NCBI RefSeq assembly: GCF_016765615.1
Contig: NZ_JAESWA010000019.1
Location: 124,001 to 188,000, forward strand
Origin: Clostridium paridis
Lineage (GTDB): Bacteria > Bacillota > Clostridia > Clostridiales > Clostridiaceae
Reading direction: 5' to 3'
DNA length: 64,000 bases
Part shown: one piece after another, positions 43,312-51,518 of the stretch
Layout: each line of letters starts with the position of its first letter
How positions within the stretch are numbered: position 1 is the first letter of the stretch
Notes under the pieces: generated by a model
Seen by the model: only the letters and a program-made list of their open reading frames with translations
Databases searched by the model: none
Told to the model about the DNA's origin: nothing
Translations under genes and position numbers: made by a program

Positions 43312-44473
43312 TTTTTTAGTAGTCTTAAAAAAAGAACTTATGGATTTGTTTAGAGATAAGAAAACTCTTATTTTTACAATACTTTTACCAGTTATTATGT
43401 ATCCAGTTATGTTTAAAATAATAGATACAACTATGAAAGATACTCAAAATTCTGTTACCAAGAATATTACAATAGCCTATAAAGGTGATACAGAATCATC
43501 AATATATAAAATGTTAAAAGGAAGCAGTAATATTACAATAGATAATGAAGGTAACGTTGAGGATAAACTAAATAAAGGGAAACTATCATTAATTGTTGAT
43601 GTACCTAAGGATTTTGATAGTAAGGTTATAAGTGAAGGGCAAACAGATTTAAAAATAGTATATGATGAAAATTCGAATAAATCTGCAATGGCAGCCTCTG
43701 CATTAAGAGAGATGCTCGATGGTTACAGTAAGAGTATTGTAGATAGCAGACTTCAAGCAAAGGGAATTAGCACACAAGTATTAACTCCTTTTGAAATTAA
43801 GCAAGAGACATTATGGAATAAGAAAGATAATCCTATGGGAGCTGCGATATTAAATATACTTCCTACAATATTAATAATATTCATGATCAGTCCAACAATA
43901 GGAATTGCCGCAGATTTAGTTGCAGGAGAAAAAGAAAGAGGAACCTTTGAACCACTTTTATCAACTGCAGTAGGAAGAACATCTATATTTTGGGGGAAAC
44001 TTGGGGCTATTGCATCGGTAGCATTTATTACTTTAATTACAAGCGTTGCAGCAATGCTTGGTTCTATGATGTATATATTCTCCACTGGAAGCAGTCTATC
44101 CATACCGATAGGGGCCTTTGGAGTTATTGCGGTTATCGCGATATTTGTATTAGTTGCACTAAGTTCATTAGAAATTGCTATAAGTATTTTTGCACGTTCA
44201 GTTAAGGAGGCCAACACCTACTTAAGTGGGCTATTGATTCCAGTTATGATATTAACCTATATTCCATTTATGATGGATGCAAAAAGCATAGGAATTTTGT
44301 TCTTTAACATTCCTATTGTAAATGCAGTAGTAGTAATGAAGGAAGCTATAGCCGGAATATTTAATCCTGCTCATTTAGGGATAGTTTTGGGATGGCATAT
44401 AGTATATGTGATAGTTTCAGTTATTTTCGCAAGATACATGTTCTCTAGAGAAGAAGTTGTATTTAGAAGTTAA
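43304..44473 (+). CDS. natB: ABC-2 type permease, NatB-like
   Basis: This 389-residue ABC-2 permease has a first membrane helix (residues about 22-40), a large extracellular domain (about 45-180), then five more helices. The family mark GEKERGTFEPLLSTAV near 217-232 precedes the second membrane half. It is the membrane partner of the ATPase encoded upstream and overlaps that gene by 8 bases; GGAGG inside the ATPase gene serves ATG 43304. A TTG at 43289 would give a longer frame but is not preferred. Confidence 0.85.
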   Translation: MSNFLVVLKKELMDLFRDKKTLIFTILLPVIMYPVMFKIIDTTMKDTQNSVTKNITIAYKGDTESSIYKMLKGSSNITIDNEGNVEDKLNKGKLSLIVDVPKDFDSKVISEGQTDLKIVYDENSNKSAMAASALREMLDGYSKSIVDSRLQAKGISTQVLTPFEIKQETLWNKKDNPMGAAILNILPTILIIFMISPTIGIAADLVAGEKERGTFEPLLSTAVGRTSIFWGKLGAIASVAFITLITSVAAMLGSMMYIFSTGSSLSIPIGAFGVIAVIAIFVLVALSSLEIAISIFARSVKEANTYLSGLLIPVMILTYIPFMMDAKSIGILFFNIPIVNAVVVMKEAIAGIFNPAHLGIVLGWHIVYVIVSVIFARYMFSREEVVFRS

Positions 44474-44491
44474 TAAGATTAATTTATTTTT

Positions 44492-44520
44492 AAGCCAGAG
44501 GTGACTCTGGCTTTTTACTT
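44492..44520 (+). terminator. Rho-independent terminator of the NatAB operon
   Basis: AAGCCAGAG (44492-44500) pairs with CTCTGGCTT (44505-44513) around the loop GTGA, followed by TTT. Confidence 0.86.
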
Positions 44521-44636
44521 TTTAGGAAGATAAGTTTAAATTTTTATTCCCGGGAAATAATTATAGATTTACTAATTAAAAATCAACATTAGTACAAAAG
44601 TTTTATGGGAAATATGTAAAATTTTTAAAAAAATAT

Positions 44637-44666
44637 AAAACTTTTTGCATACTTACTGTGTCTAAT
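44637..44666 (+). promoter_or_regulatory. Possible ECF-type autoregulated promoter
   Basis: AAAACTTTTT (44637-44646) and TGTCTAAT (44659-44666) have the spacing and flavour of ECF promoters (AAC then GTC). No sigma-A promoter is evident in this leader. This is inference from pattern only. Confidence 0.4.
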
Positions 44667-44727
44667 AAGTGTAAAGTAAAAAAATTGCCGGTAATTAATA
44701 ATGTTTACCACAGCTAAAGGAGAAAAA

Positions 44728-45246
44728 ATGGATATAGAAAACAAGATTGCACTAGCAGTTAAGGGAAATGAAGAAGCCTTTAGCTATGTAATTAATCTAA
44801 AAAAAGAAGATTTATATAGAACTGCTTATGCATTCGTGAAGAATAAAGATGATGCATTAGATATACTACAAGAAACTGTGTATAAAGCGTATATTTCTAT
44901 AGGGAAGTTAAGAAAACCCCAATATTTTAATACATGGCTTACAAGAATATTAATAAACAATTGTAAGGATTTTATTAGGAGTAAAGAGAAGGTAATTTAT
45001 TTAGAGGACAGTAAAAACTGCAATGAAGATAGTACTAGAATTAATGTTGATGAAAAATTAGATCTTTTATATGCCATTGATAAGTTAGAAGAGAAACATA
45101 GAATGGTAATCATATTAAAATACTTTCAGGACTTAACAATAAATCAAATTGCAGAGACCTTAGGTTATCCTATAGGAACTGTTAAGACTTACCTAAATAA
45201 GGGGTTAAGCCAACTGAGGATATATATAGGAAGGGAGATTATCTAA
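44728..45246 (+). CDS. ECF-type RNA polymerase sigma factor
   Basis: This 172-residue sigma-70 family protein has region 2 (residues about 20-85: LYRTAYAFVKNKDDALDILQETVYKAY, listed as landmark pieces) and region 4 (about 115-170: LEEKHRMVIILKYFQDLTINQIAETLGYPIGTVKTYL, likewise). There is no region 1.1 or 3. It directs RNA polymerase to a small regulon, very likely including itself. A longer frame begins at 44701, but ATG 44728 is directly behind AAAGGAG. The next gene starts at the stop codon and encodes its probable anti-sigma partner. Confidence 0.92.
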   Translation: MDIENKIALAVKGNEEAFSYVINLKKEDLYRTAYAFVKNKDDALDILQETVYKAYISIGKLRKPQYFNTWLTRILINNCKDFIRSKEKVIYLEDSKNCNEDSTRINVDEKLDLLYAIDKLEEKHRMVIILKYFQDLTINQIAETLGYPIGTVKTYLNKGLSQLRIYIGREII

Positions 45247-46746
45247 ATGAATGATATAGAGGATTTAAAAAAATCAATTACTATCCCTAAGGAAATTGAC
45301 TTAGCGATTGAACAAGGGATCGTAAGAGGAAAAAGAGAAAAATTGAAAAATAATAAACCGAGACGAAATGAATTTATTATAAAGGTTGCGGGAATAGCAT
45401 TAATATTCACTACCATAGTTTTTATTGCAAAACCTGACTTAGCTAAAGCAATTACTAACCCAAGCTCCATATTAAAGATGCTTTCAGAAAAAAGAAATTA
45501 TGGAGAACCTATGCCAAAATTTGAAGATTTCTCAACTTCGTTAAGTAAGTCGATAGAGAAAAATGGAGTAAAGGTAACTATAAATGAAATTGCAATTGAT
45601 GATAACATGATTGCAGTCTCATCTACAGTAGAGGGAAAGGGAATAAAAAATAGGTTATCTTATGTTGATTGGATGATAAAAGTAAATGGTATGTATCCTC
45701 AATCATGTTCTGGAGACGATCAAGCAATTAGTGACGATAAGGTGGTGTCAGCAACTTATTCTAATATAGCAGAGATGAAACTGCCTGATGAAGTACAGGT
45801 AGAATTATCATCGGGATCTATTGATAATGTAGTAGGGCCATGGAATTTTAAATTTACTATTTCAAAGACAGAAAGCAAGAAATCTTCAAAAATTATAGAA
45901 ATTAATAAAAAAATAGATTTGCCAGAAAGTACATTAAATATTAAAAATTTAATTATAAGTCCTTTTGGAAATACTATAAATATAGAAGGAATTAATAAAA
46001 CTACAGATGTGCAGTATAAAAAAGGGCCTGGAGCATATAGAATGTCAGAAGTTAAGAGATATATAGTCTTAGATGAAAATGGAAATCCTCTTATGACTAA
46101 ATCTGACGGGGCAAGTTCAAATGATACAGGATATGAAGAAAAGTTAGGCATTTTAGGAGATATATCGAATTTAAAGAATATAACTATTATACCTATAGTA
46201 GATGAAAAAGGGATAGATGTTAAGAAGATAGATGGTATAAATACATTTATTCTTCAATGCACTATTAATAGTGATGACTTTAAGAACACACCACAGGAAA
46301 ATATAGATAAGAAAAGAAATGCAACTGATAAGGAAAAGAAAGATGGATATGCTTATGATGAGGTAGTTAATTCTTATAATATGGATAAGAGCAGAACTTT
46401 TGTACCTATTGATAAACTTATAAATCAAAGAATCCAAGTTAATGATAGTTCAAGTGTAATAATTAAAAATGTAGAAGCAAATGATAAGGGTACAAAGCTA
46501 ACCTTTAAAATTAATGGGGATTATAATTATTTTAATATAAATTCTGCTTATATTATAGATGAGAGTTTTAATACTACATCAAGAGCGGAAGATGGAATAA
46601 TTGGTAAGGTAGAAGATGTTAATAATAAAATTATAAGTATAGTGTTACCTCCGATAGATAAAAGTAAAAAATATAAAATTGCATTACCTACAGATACAAA
46701 TCCGATAATAGAGGAAAAATATAAACTAAATGTTAATTTCAAATAA
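45247..46746 (+). CDS. DUF4179 domain membrane protein, probable anti-sigma factor
   Basis: This 499-residue protein has a short cytoplasmic N-terminal part (1-45), one membrane helix (about 47-64, AGIALIFTTIVFIAKP) and a large extracellular part. The region around 45-140 matches DUF4179, which is typical of proteins encoded next to ECF sigma factors, and the rest has beta-rich repeats resembling DUF5643. The layout fits a membrane anti-sigma factor that holds the sigma factor encoded immediately upstream until an envelope signal arrives. That role is inferred from position and topology. Confidence 0.82.
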   Translation: MNDIEDLKKSITIPKEIDLAIEQGIVRGKREKLKNNKPRRNEFIIKVAGIALIFTTIVFIAKPDLAKAITNPSSILKMLSEKRNYGEPMPKFEDFSTSLSKSIEKNGVKVTINEIAIDDNMIAVSSTVEGKGIKNRLSYVDWMIKVNGMYPQSCSGDDQAISDDKVVSATYSNIAEMKLPDEVQVELSSGSIDNVVGPWNFKFTISKTESKKSSKIIEINKKIDLPESTLNIKNLIISPFGNTINIEGINKTTDVQYKKGPGAYRMSEVKRYIVLDENGNPLMTKSDGASSNDTGYEEKLGILGDISNLKNITIIPIVDEKGIDVKKIDGINTFILQCTINSDDFKNTPQENIDKKRNATDKEKKDGYAYDEVVNSYNMDKSRTFVPIDKLINQRIQVNDSSSVIIKNVEANDKGTKLTFKINGDYNYFNINSAYIIDESFNTTSRAEDGIIGKVEDVNNKIISIVLPPIDKSKKYKIALPTDTNPIIEEKYKLNVNFK

Positions 46747-46755
46747 AAATAACAT

Positions 46756-46796
46756 AAAAAACTCTAAACATTTTAAAATGTTTGGAGTTTTTTTGG
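46756..46796 (+). terminator. Rho-independent terminator of the sigma/anti-sigma operon
   Basis: A 19-bp stem (46756-46774 with 46775-46793, one G-T pair, inner bases forming the loop) ends in seven T. Confidence 0.87.
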
Positions 46797-46830
46797 TAAA
46801 TAATATAATTTGATATATAATAATATTAAA

Positions 46831-46860
46831 TTGAAAAATATAATTATTTTTATATATAAT
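46831..46860 (+). promoter_or_regulatory. Promoter upstream of the glycosylase gene
   Basis: TTGAAA (46831-46836) is 18 bases from a perfect TATAAT (46855-46860). The genes from 46883 to 55526 follow in one direction with no terminator in between. Confidence 0.65.
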
Positions 46861-46882
46861 CATATTTAGCAAAGGAGAAAAT

Positions 46883-47500
46883 ATGAGGCTAGAGAGAGGA
46901 TTTTTCGCTAGAGAGACAGTTCAAGTAGCTAAAGAGCTCTTGGGGAAAGTATTGGTAAGGGAAGTTGATGACCAAATATTAAAAGGGAAAATTGTTGAAA
47001 CTGAAGCTTATGTTGGTCCCATAGATAAAGCATCTCATGCGTATGGATTCAAAAAAACAGCTAGGGTTGAACCTTTGTATGGGAAACCAGGAATATCTTA
47101 CGTTTTCAGTATTTATGGTATGTATGTATGCTTTAATATAATTACATTTAAAGAAGGTTCTCCAGAAGGGGTGCTTATAAGAGCCTTAGAGCCTATTGAA
47201 GGCATTGATTCTATGTCAATAAATAGGTTTAAGAAAGAATATGAAGAATTAGACAAGAAAAAAATAAAAGAATTAACAAATGGACCTTCAAAGTTATGTA
47301 TAGCAATGAATATTACTAAGAAAGAGCATAATTTTATAGACCTAATAACATCATCTGAATTATATGTAGAGGATGGAGAAGCTGTTGATAATATGGATAT
47401 TGTAGAAACAACAAGAATAGGTATAGACTATGCTGAGGAAGCAAGATATTTTCCTTGGAGATTCTATATAAAGGAAAATGAATTTGTATCAAAAAAATAG
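46883..47500 (+). CDS. DNA-3-methyladenine glycosylase (AAG/MPG family)
   Basis: This 205-residue monofunctional glycosylase removes 3-methyladenine, hypoxanthine and similar damaged purines from DNA. Visible are [16 protein letters not shown] near 7, the catalytic Glu in [19 protein letters not shown] near 35-53, [17 protein letters not shown] near 75, and [11 protein letters not shown] near 133. The size is normal for the bacterial family. An AAAGGAG site precedes the ATG. It is followed after 19 bases by a GNAT gene. Confidence 0.93.
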   Translation: MRLERGFFARETVQVAKELLGKVLVREVDDQILKGKIVETEAYVGPIDKASHAYGFKKTARVEPLYGKPGISYVFSIYGMYVCFNIITFKEGSPEGVLIRALEPIEGIDSMSINRFKKEYEELDKKKIKELTNGPSKLCIAMNITKKEHNFIDLITSSELYVEDGEAVDNMDIVETTRIGIDYAEEARYFPWRFYIKENEFVSKK

Positions 47501-47519
47501 GATTTGAGGGGTATTATTT

Positions 47520-48365
47520 ATGTTTAAGTTAATAAAGGCTAAAGGACTAACTAAAGAGGAACTGCAAGCAATTAAAGAACTAGAAATTGAATGTAGTTCC
47601 AGTGAGAAATTAAATATGAAGCTTAATTGGGATATGCTTGAAAATAGACCTAAAGATCAAATAAATGATTTCTTATATTATGACAATGATAAATTGATTG
47701 GATTTTTGGGGATGTATGGATTTAGTTTAAATCCAAAGGAGATGGAGGTTACTGGGATGGTTCATCCTCAGTATAGACGTAAGGGTATATTCAAAGAACT
47801 TATGCTTGAAGCAAAAAAGCAGTGTAAAAAAGGTACGGCTAAAAGATTTCTTTTAATCACAGAAAGGAGAAGTAACTCTGGAATAGGTTTTGCTCAAGCA
47901 ATAGGTTCAAAATATTCTTATTCAGAGTATAGAATGAAATTCAATGAAGCGAATATACCTAACGTTGAAAGCAAAGGGGTTTCACTTAGAAAAGCAAGCA
48001 TTAAGGATAAAAAAGAAATTGCAGAGCTAGATAGAGAGTTTTTAAATTTGCCTGAAGATAATAATGATGATAACGAACTTAGGACTACCTATATGGCTGA
48101 ATTAGAGGGTAATACTATTGGAAAGATTGGTACAACTATGGATGGGGTAGATGGATATATATTTGGAGTCGGAATAAAGCGCGAGTACAGAAGACAAGGT
48201 TATGGAAGGATTGTATTAAGTTTAACTTTAGAGAAGTTATTAAAAGACAATATAAATAGTATAATACTTGAAGTTGCATCAGAGAATGATAATGCCCTAG
48301 GCTTATATAAATCATGTGGTTTTAAAGAAAATACAGTTTATGATTATTATGAACTAGATGTTTAA
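47520..48365 (+). CDS. Tandem-GNAT acetyltransferase
   Basis: This 281-residue protein has two GNAT domains. The first (about 1-145) carries MVHPQYRRKGIFKELM near 81, and the second (about 150-281) carries GIKREYRRQGYGRIVL near 217 and ASENDNALGLYKSCGF near 252. Both acetyl-CoA loops (R-R-K-G-I and R-R-Q-G-Y-G) are recognisable. The acceptor, whether protein or small molecule, is unknown. The GAGGGG site lies in the short gap after the glycosylase gene. Possible co-transcription with the transporter genes downstream gives no clear functional link. Confidence 0.87.
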   Translation: MFKLIKAKGLTKEELQAIKELEIECSSSEKLNMKLNWDMLENRPKDQINDFLYYDNDKLIGFLGMYGFSLNPKEMEVTGMVHPQYRRKGIFKELMLEAKKQCKKGTAKRFLLITERRSNSGIGFAQAIGSKYSYSEYRMKFNEANIPNVESKGVSLRKASIKDKKEIAELDREFLNLPEDNNDDNELRTTYMAELEGNTIGKIGTTMDGVDGYIFGVGIKREYRRQGYGRIVLSLTLEKLLKDNINSIILEVASENDNALGLYKSCGFKENTVYDYYELDV

Positions 48366-48398
48366 CATAAAAATAAATAGAAAGGATGTGAACATTTA

Positions 48399-48434
48399 GT
48401 GAAGCAAAGAGAACATGGAGCTCTTCATCACTAA
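48399..48434 (+). CDS. Possible 11-codon leader reading frame
   Basis: A GTG at 48399 behind AAAGGATG (48381-48388) opens an 11-residue frame (VKQREHGALHH if Val is written) that stops 9 bases before the next gene. The next gene has no ribosome binding site of its own, so coupling is plausible. An imperfect inverted repeat (AGTGA...TCACT) spans the frame. The evidence is weak. Confidence 0.3.
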   Translation: MKQREHGALHH

Positions 48435-48443
48435 AGAATAAAT

Positions 48444-49154
48444 ATGTTTAGAGTTAAGTTACCAGGAAGTAAAAAGATAAAAATAGCATTATTAAGCATA
48501 TTAGTAATAATTATTATTGGAGTTTTAGTAAAGCAAAGTATTGATAACAAAAAAGAAATAGATAGGCAAAAGAAAGTGCAAGAACAGCTAAAAGAAGAGG
48601 AAGCTAGCGAAACTAAAGAAAAAAATGATCAAGCTACAAAAGCTAAGTTAGATGCGGAAAATAAACAAAAGAGTTTAGATGAAAAAGCAGAAAATGCAAA
48701 AGAGGTATTTTTCACAAAAGATTATGAGAGTGCAATTAATCTAAGCAATGAAATTTTAAGTGAAGATAATAATAATTATAAAGCATACGCAGTTAGGGGA
48801 ATTGCCAAAGCTTATACTAGAGATTATAGCGCAGCTATGGAAGATATAAATAAGTCTTTAGAGATAAAGCCTGATTATGGATATGCAAGGTTTAATAAGG
48901 GATTGCTTTATGAATTGCAAGGAGAATTTACAGATGCAATAGAGTGGTATAACAAGGATTTGGAGATAGAAAGTTATGTGTGGAGCTATTATGGAATAGC
49001 AAGCATATACGGAAGAAAAGGCGATGTTGATAATACTGTAAATTATTTAACAAAAGCAATTGAATTAGATGCAGCAGTAAAAGAAACAGCAAAAGAAGAG
49101 CATGATTTTGATCCTGTAAGAGATTCTGAAAAATTTAGCAATCTAATAAAATAA
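48444..49154 (+). CDS. Membrane-anchored TPR protein
   Basis: This 236-residue protein has an N-terminal membrane anchor (residues about 11-29, IALLSILVIIIIGVLV), then a highly charged coiled-coil stretch (30-85, rich in Lys and Glu), then about three to four tetratricopeptide repeats (about 88-205; AKAYTRDYSAAMEDINKSLE and YGIASIYGRKGDVDNTVNYL are typical). The bulk should be extracellular. TPRs bind other proteins, and its place 45 bases before the unusual transporter genes suggests an assembly or scaffolding partner, which is inference. It has no clear ribosome binding site and may rely on coupling to the short frame upstream. Confidence 0.82.
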   Translation: MFRVKLPGSKKIKIALLSILVIIIIGVLVKQSIDNKKEIDRQKKVQEQLKEEEASETKEKNDQATKAKLDAENKQKSLDEKAENAKEVFFTKDYESAINLSNEILSEDNNNYKAYAVRGIAKAYTRDYSAAMEDINKSLEIKPDYGYARFNKGLLYELQGEFTDAIEWYNKDLEIESYVWSYYGIASIYGRKGDVDNTVNYLTKAIELDAAVKETAKEEHDFDPVRDSEKFSNLIK

Positions 49155-49199
49155 AGCAATAAAAGTTAGGCAGTGAAATTAAAAATGAGGAGGGGTATT

Positions 49200-51518
49200 G
49201 TGCTGAAATGGGTAAAAGGATTTGGTGGCTTTTTTTTACTTATACTGGTTGTGGTTTTAGTCGCGTTTAGTATTAATAAGCACAGCTTCCAAAAAGATAT
49301 TTTTACTAGCGATAATGTTTATAAAAATACAGATGAGCTTTCAAAAATAGATACTAATGATGGACAAGTAAAATACTTGGAAAAATACTTCAAAGAGATA
49401 GGGCTCAAGCCAGCAGGAGAAAATGGGACATACTATCAAAATTTTAAAACCATGGTGCCTATATATAATTCATCTCCAGAACTAAGTTTAAGAGATAGAG
49501 ATAATAAAGTAATTAAAAGCTTTAAGTATGGAGAGGACTTTAGAGAAACACTCACAGGTTCCGGGGGAGTAGGAAATTTTAATAGTAAGTTCTATCTGCT
49601 TCAAGGAGATATAGAATCAATTCCAAAAGAAATATTAGAAAATTACATTATTCTATCTTCTGTACCATTAAGCGATAGTAAGTTAGAATATGTTGCGCAA
49701 AGTGGTGGAAAAGCTGTAATTTTTCCTGGAAATGGGATAGGTCAAAAAAATTCTTTTGATATGCAGAAAAAGAATGGAAAATCTATACTAATATACACTG
49801 TTACTCAAAATGTATTTCAAGATTTAAGTAATTCAGTGGGAATGAACCTAAATGGATATTTAAATGTTGATGTAAGTTTTAAAATGCAAGATACTCCAAA
49901 TATTCTTGGGATGATTCAAGGAAGTGATAAATCTGCAGGATATTTAATTGTTTCATCACATGTAGATGAGGATGCATCAGGAATTGCCATGCTTATGGAG
50001 CAAGCTAGAACATTAAAAATGCAAAAGTATAGTCCAAAGAAAACTATAATTTTTGCTGTATGGAATAGCTTTAATCAAGGAATGAAGGGTTCGAAGTATT
50101 ATGTGAATAATCCGCTCTTCCCACTAGAGAAAACGCAAGTGTTGGTATTCAATAGTGTAGGAGAAAGATCTGATATTAATCTTATAATGTCAACAGATGG
50201 GGTTGTGGCACAAACAATAATGAGCAAACTAGCAGCGTATTGTCCAGCAAGCGGCATTGTTCCTATGATGAATAGCAATATTTATGGTACTGATGGGGAA
50301 GAATTTTACACTAATGATATCCCAGCAATAGTATTAAGTGGCGATAAGATGGGAACTTCAATTTTTGATATTAAAAAAATAAACAGAGATACAATAAACG
50401 GCTTTGGGAATGTACTTTTAAACTATATGCAAAGAGAAGTTTATGGAGATTGGTATCATGGGCTTTTTAATGGAACAGAGCAAGCCTTCATTTTAATAAT
50501 AATAGCAGCTGCAATAATTATAAGTGTATTGAAGACGGTATATAGATTAAAACCTAGAAAAAAATCTTTTGAACAAGTACTGGAAACTATATATTATTCA
50601 AGTGCTTTTTCAATATTTGATAAGGTTATACAAATACTTATTGTGATAAGTGTAGCAACGTTCTTTATATCGTTTTTAGCTTATACTCCAAAAAGTTTTG
50701 ATGTTGTTTCCTATGGTGGCGAACATATATCGAATTATCCAATTTACAATATAGCAAATAACGCTATTTTGTTTATAAGAGATTTTCTCACACAGGGGTT
50801 TGGTAAAACCTTAAGTGGATTTAGTATAACGTATATTATTAGCTTTTCAATTATAAAAAGTTTGGGCTTAATATTGAGCTCATTAATGCTAGCATTTTTC
50901 ATTGGAACATTAATAGGAACCTTTAGTAGTTTTAAAAATAAAAATAGTGGAAATGCAGGTTTCTTATTGCCTGTAGCGGTACTTTCTTTGCCGGATGTAT
51001 TTGTGGCAGTATGCATACAGCTTGGATTTATTTATTTAAGAAAAAATCATATAATTTCAACTGAAAATAGCAGCATTACACAGTTCTTACTACCACTACT
51101 TTGCCTTGCTATTATTCCAACTGCATATATTTCAAGAGTGGCACAGGTAGCTGTAAAAGAAGAAATAAACAAAGATTATATAGTGGCTGCAAAAGCAAAA
51201 GGATTATCAACTTTTAGCATATTAAAAGATCATCTTCTAATAAGCGTAGTCATTAAAATAATCGAAACTTTACCATCGGTGTTAACTATAATAATGTCAA
51301 ATGTTATTGTGGTAGAATATCTATTTGGGTATACAGGTATTGTATATCAGTTATTTAGTTATTTTAAGGATGGCGACATTTGGACATGTATATGTTTGAT
51401 TATTGGTATAGGAATAGTTTACTTTATTTTAAATATTATATTTAAAATTCTTTCTATAATAGTTAATCCATTTAAAAGAGGTAATATATTAGGAGGAAAC
51501 CAAAATGAAAAAGCTTAA
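49200..51518 (+). CDS. OppB-like permease with N-terminal M28 pseudo-peptidase ectodomain
   Basis: This 772-residue fusion starts at GTG 49200 behind GGAGGGG. Order: membrane helix (about 5-24); extracellular M28-peptidase-like domain (about 40-415) with a PA-like insert; second helix (about 428-447); cytoplasmic linker; OppB-type permease (about 470-760) with the EAA loop NKDYIVAAKAKGLSTFSILK near 657-676. The peptidase keeps HVD (His254, Asp256) and DASG (258-261), but the loop between them is deleted, the Glu-Glu pair is Phe-Asn (291-292), and the His of the SDH motif is Gly (DGEEF near 365). It is probably inactive and binds peptides. It overlaps the next gene by 14 bases. Confidence 0.88.
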   Translation: MLKWVKGFGGFFLLILVVVLVAFSINKHSFQKDIFTSDNVYKNTDELSKIDTNDGQVKYLEKYFKEIGLKPAGENGTYYQNFKTMVPIYNSSPELSLRDRDNKVIKSFKYGEDFRETLTGSGGVGNFNSKFYLLQGDIESIPKEILENYIILSSVPLSDSKLEYVAQSGGKAVIFPGNGIGQKNSFDMQKKNGKSILIYTVTQNVFQDLSNSVGMNLNGYLNVDVSFKMQDTPNILGMIQGSDKSAGYLIVSSHVDEDASGIAMLMEQARTLKMQKYSPKKTIIFAVWNSFNQGMKGSKYYVNNPLFPLEKTQVLVFNSVGERSDINLIMSTDGVVAQTIMSKLAAYCPASGIVPMMNSNIYGTDGEEFYTNDIPAIVLSGDKMGTSIFDIKKINRDTINGFGNVLLNYMQREVYGDWYHGLFNGTEQAFILIIIAAAIIISVLKTVYRLKPRKKSFEQVLETIYYSSAFSIFDKVIQILIVISVATFFISFLAYTPKSFDVVSYGGEHISNYPIYNIANNAILFIRDFLTQGFGKTLSGFSITYIISFSIIKSLGLILSSLMLAFFIGTLIGTFSSFKNKNSGNAGFLLPVAVLSLPDVFVAVCIQLGFIYLRKNHIISTENSSITQFLLPLLCLAIIPTAYISRVAQVAVKEEINKDYIVAAKAKGLSTFSILKDHLLISVVIKIIETLPSVLTIIMSNVIVVEYLFGYTGIVYQLFSYFKDGDIWTCICLIIGIGIVYFILNIIFKILSIIVNPFKRGNILGGNQNEKA

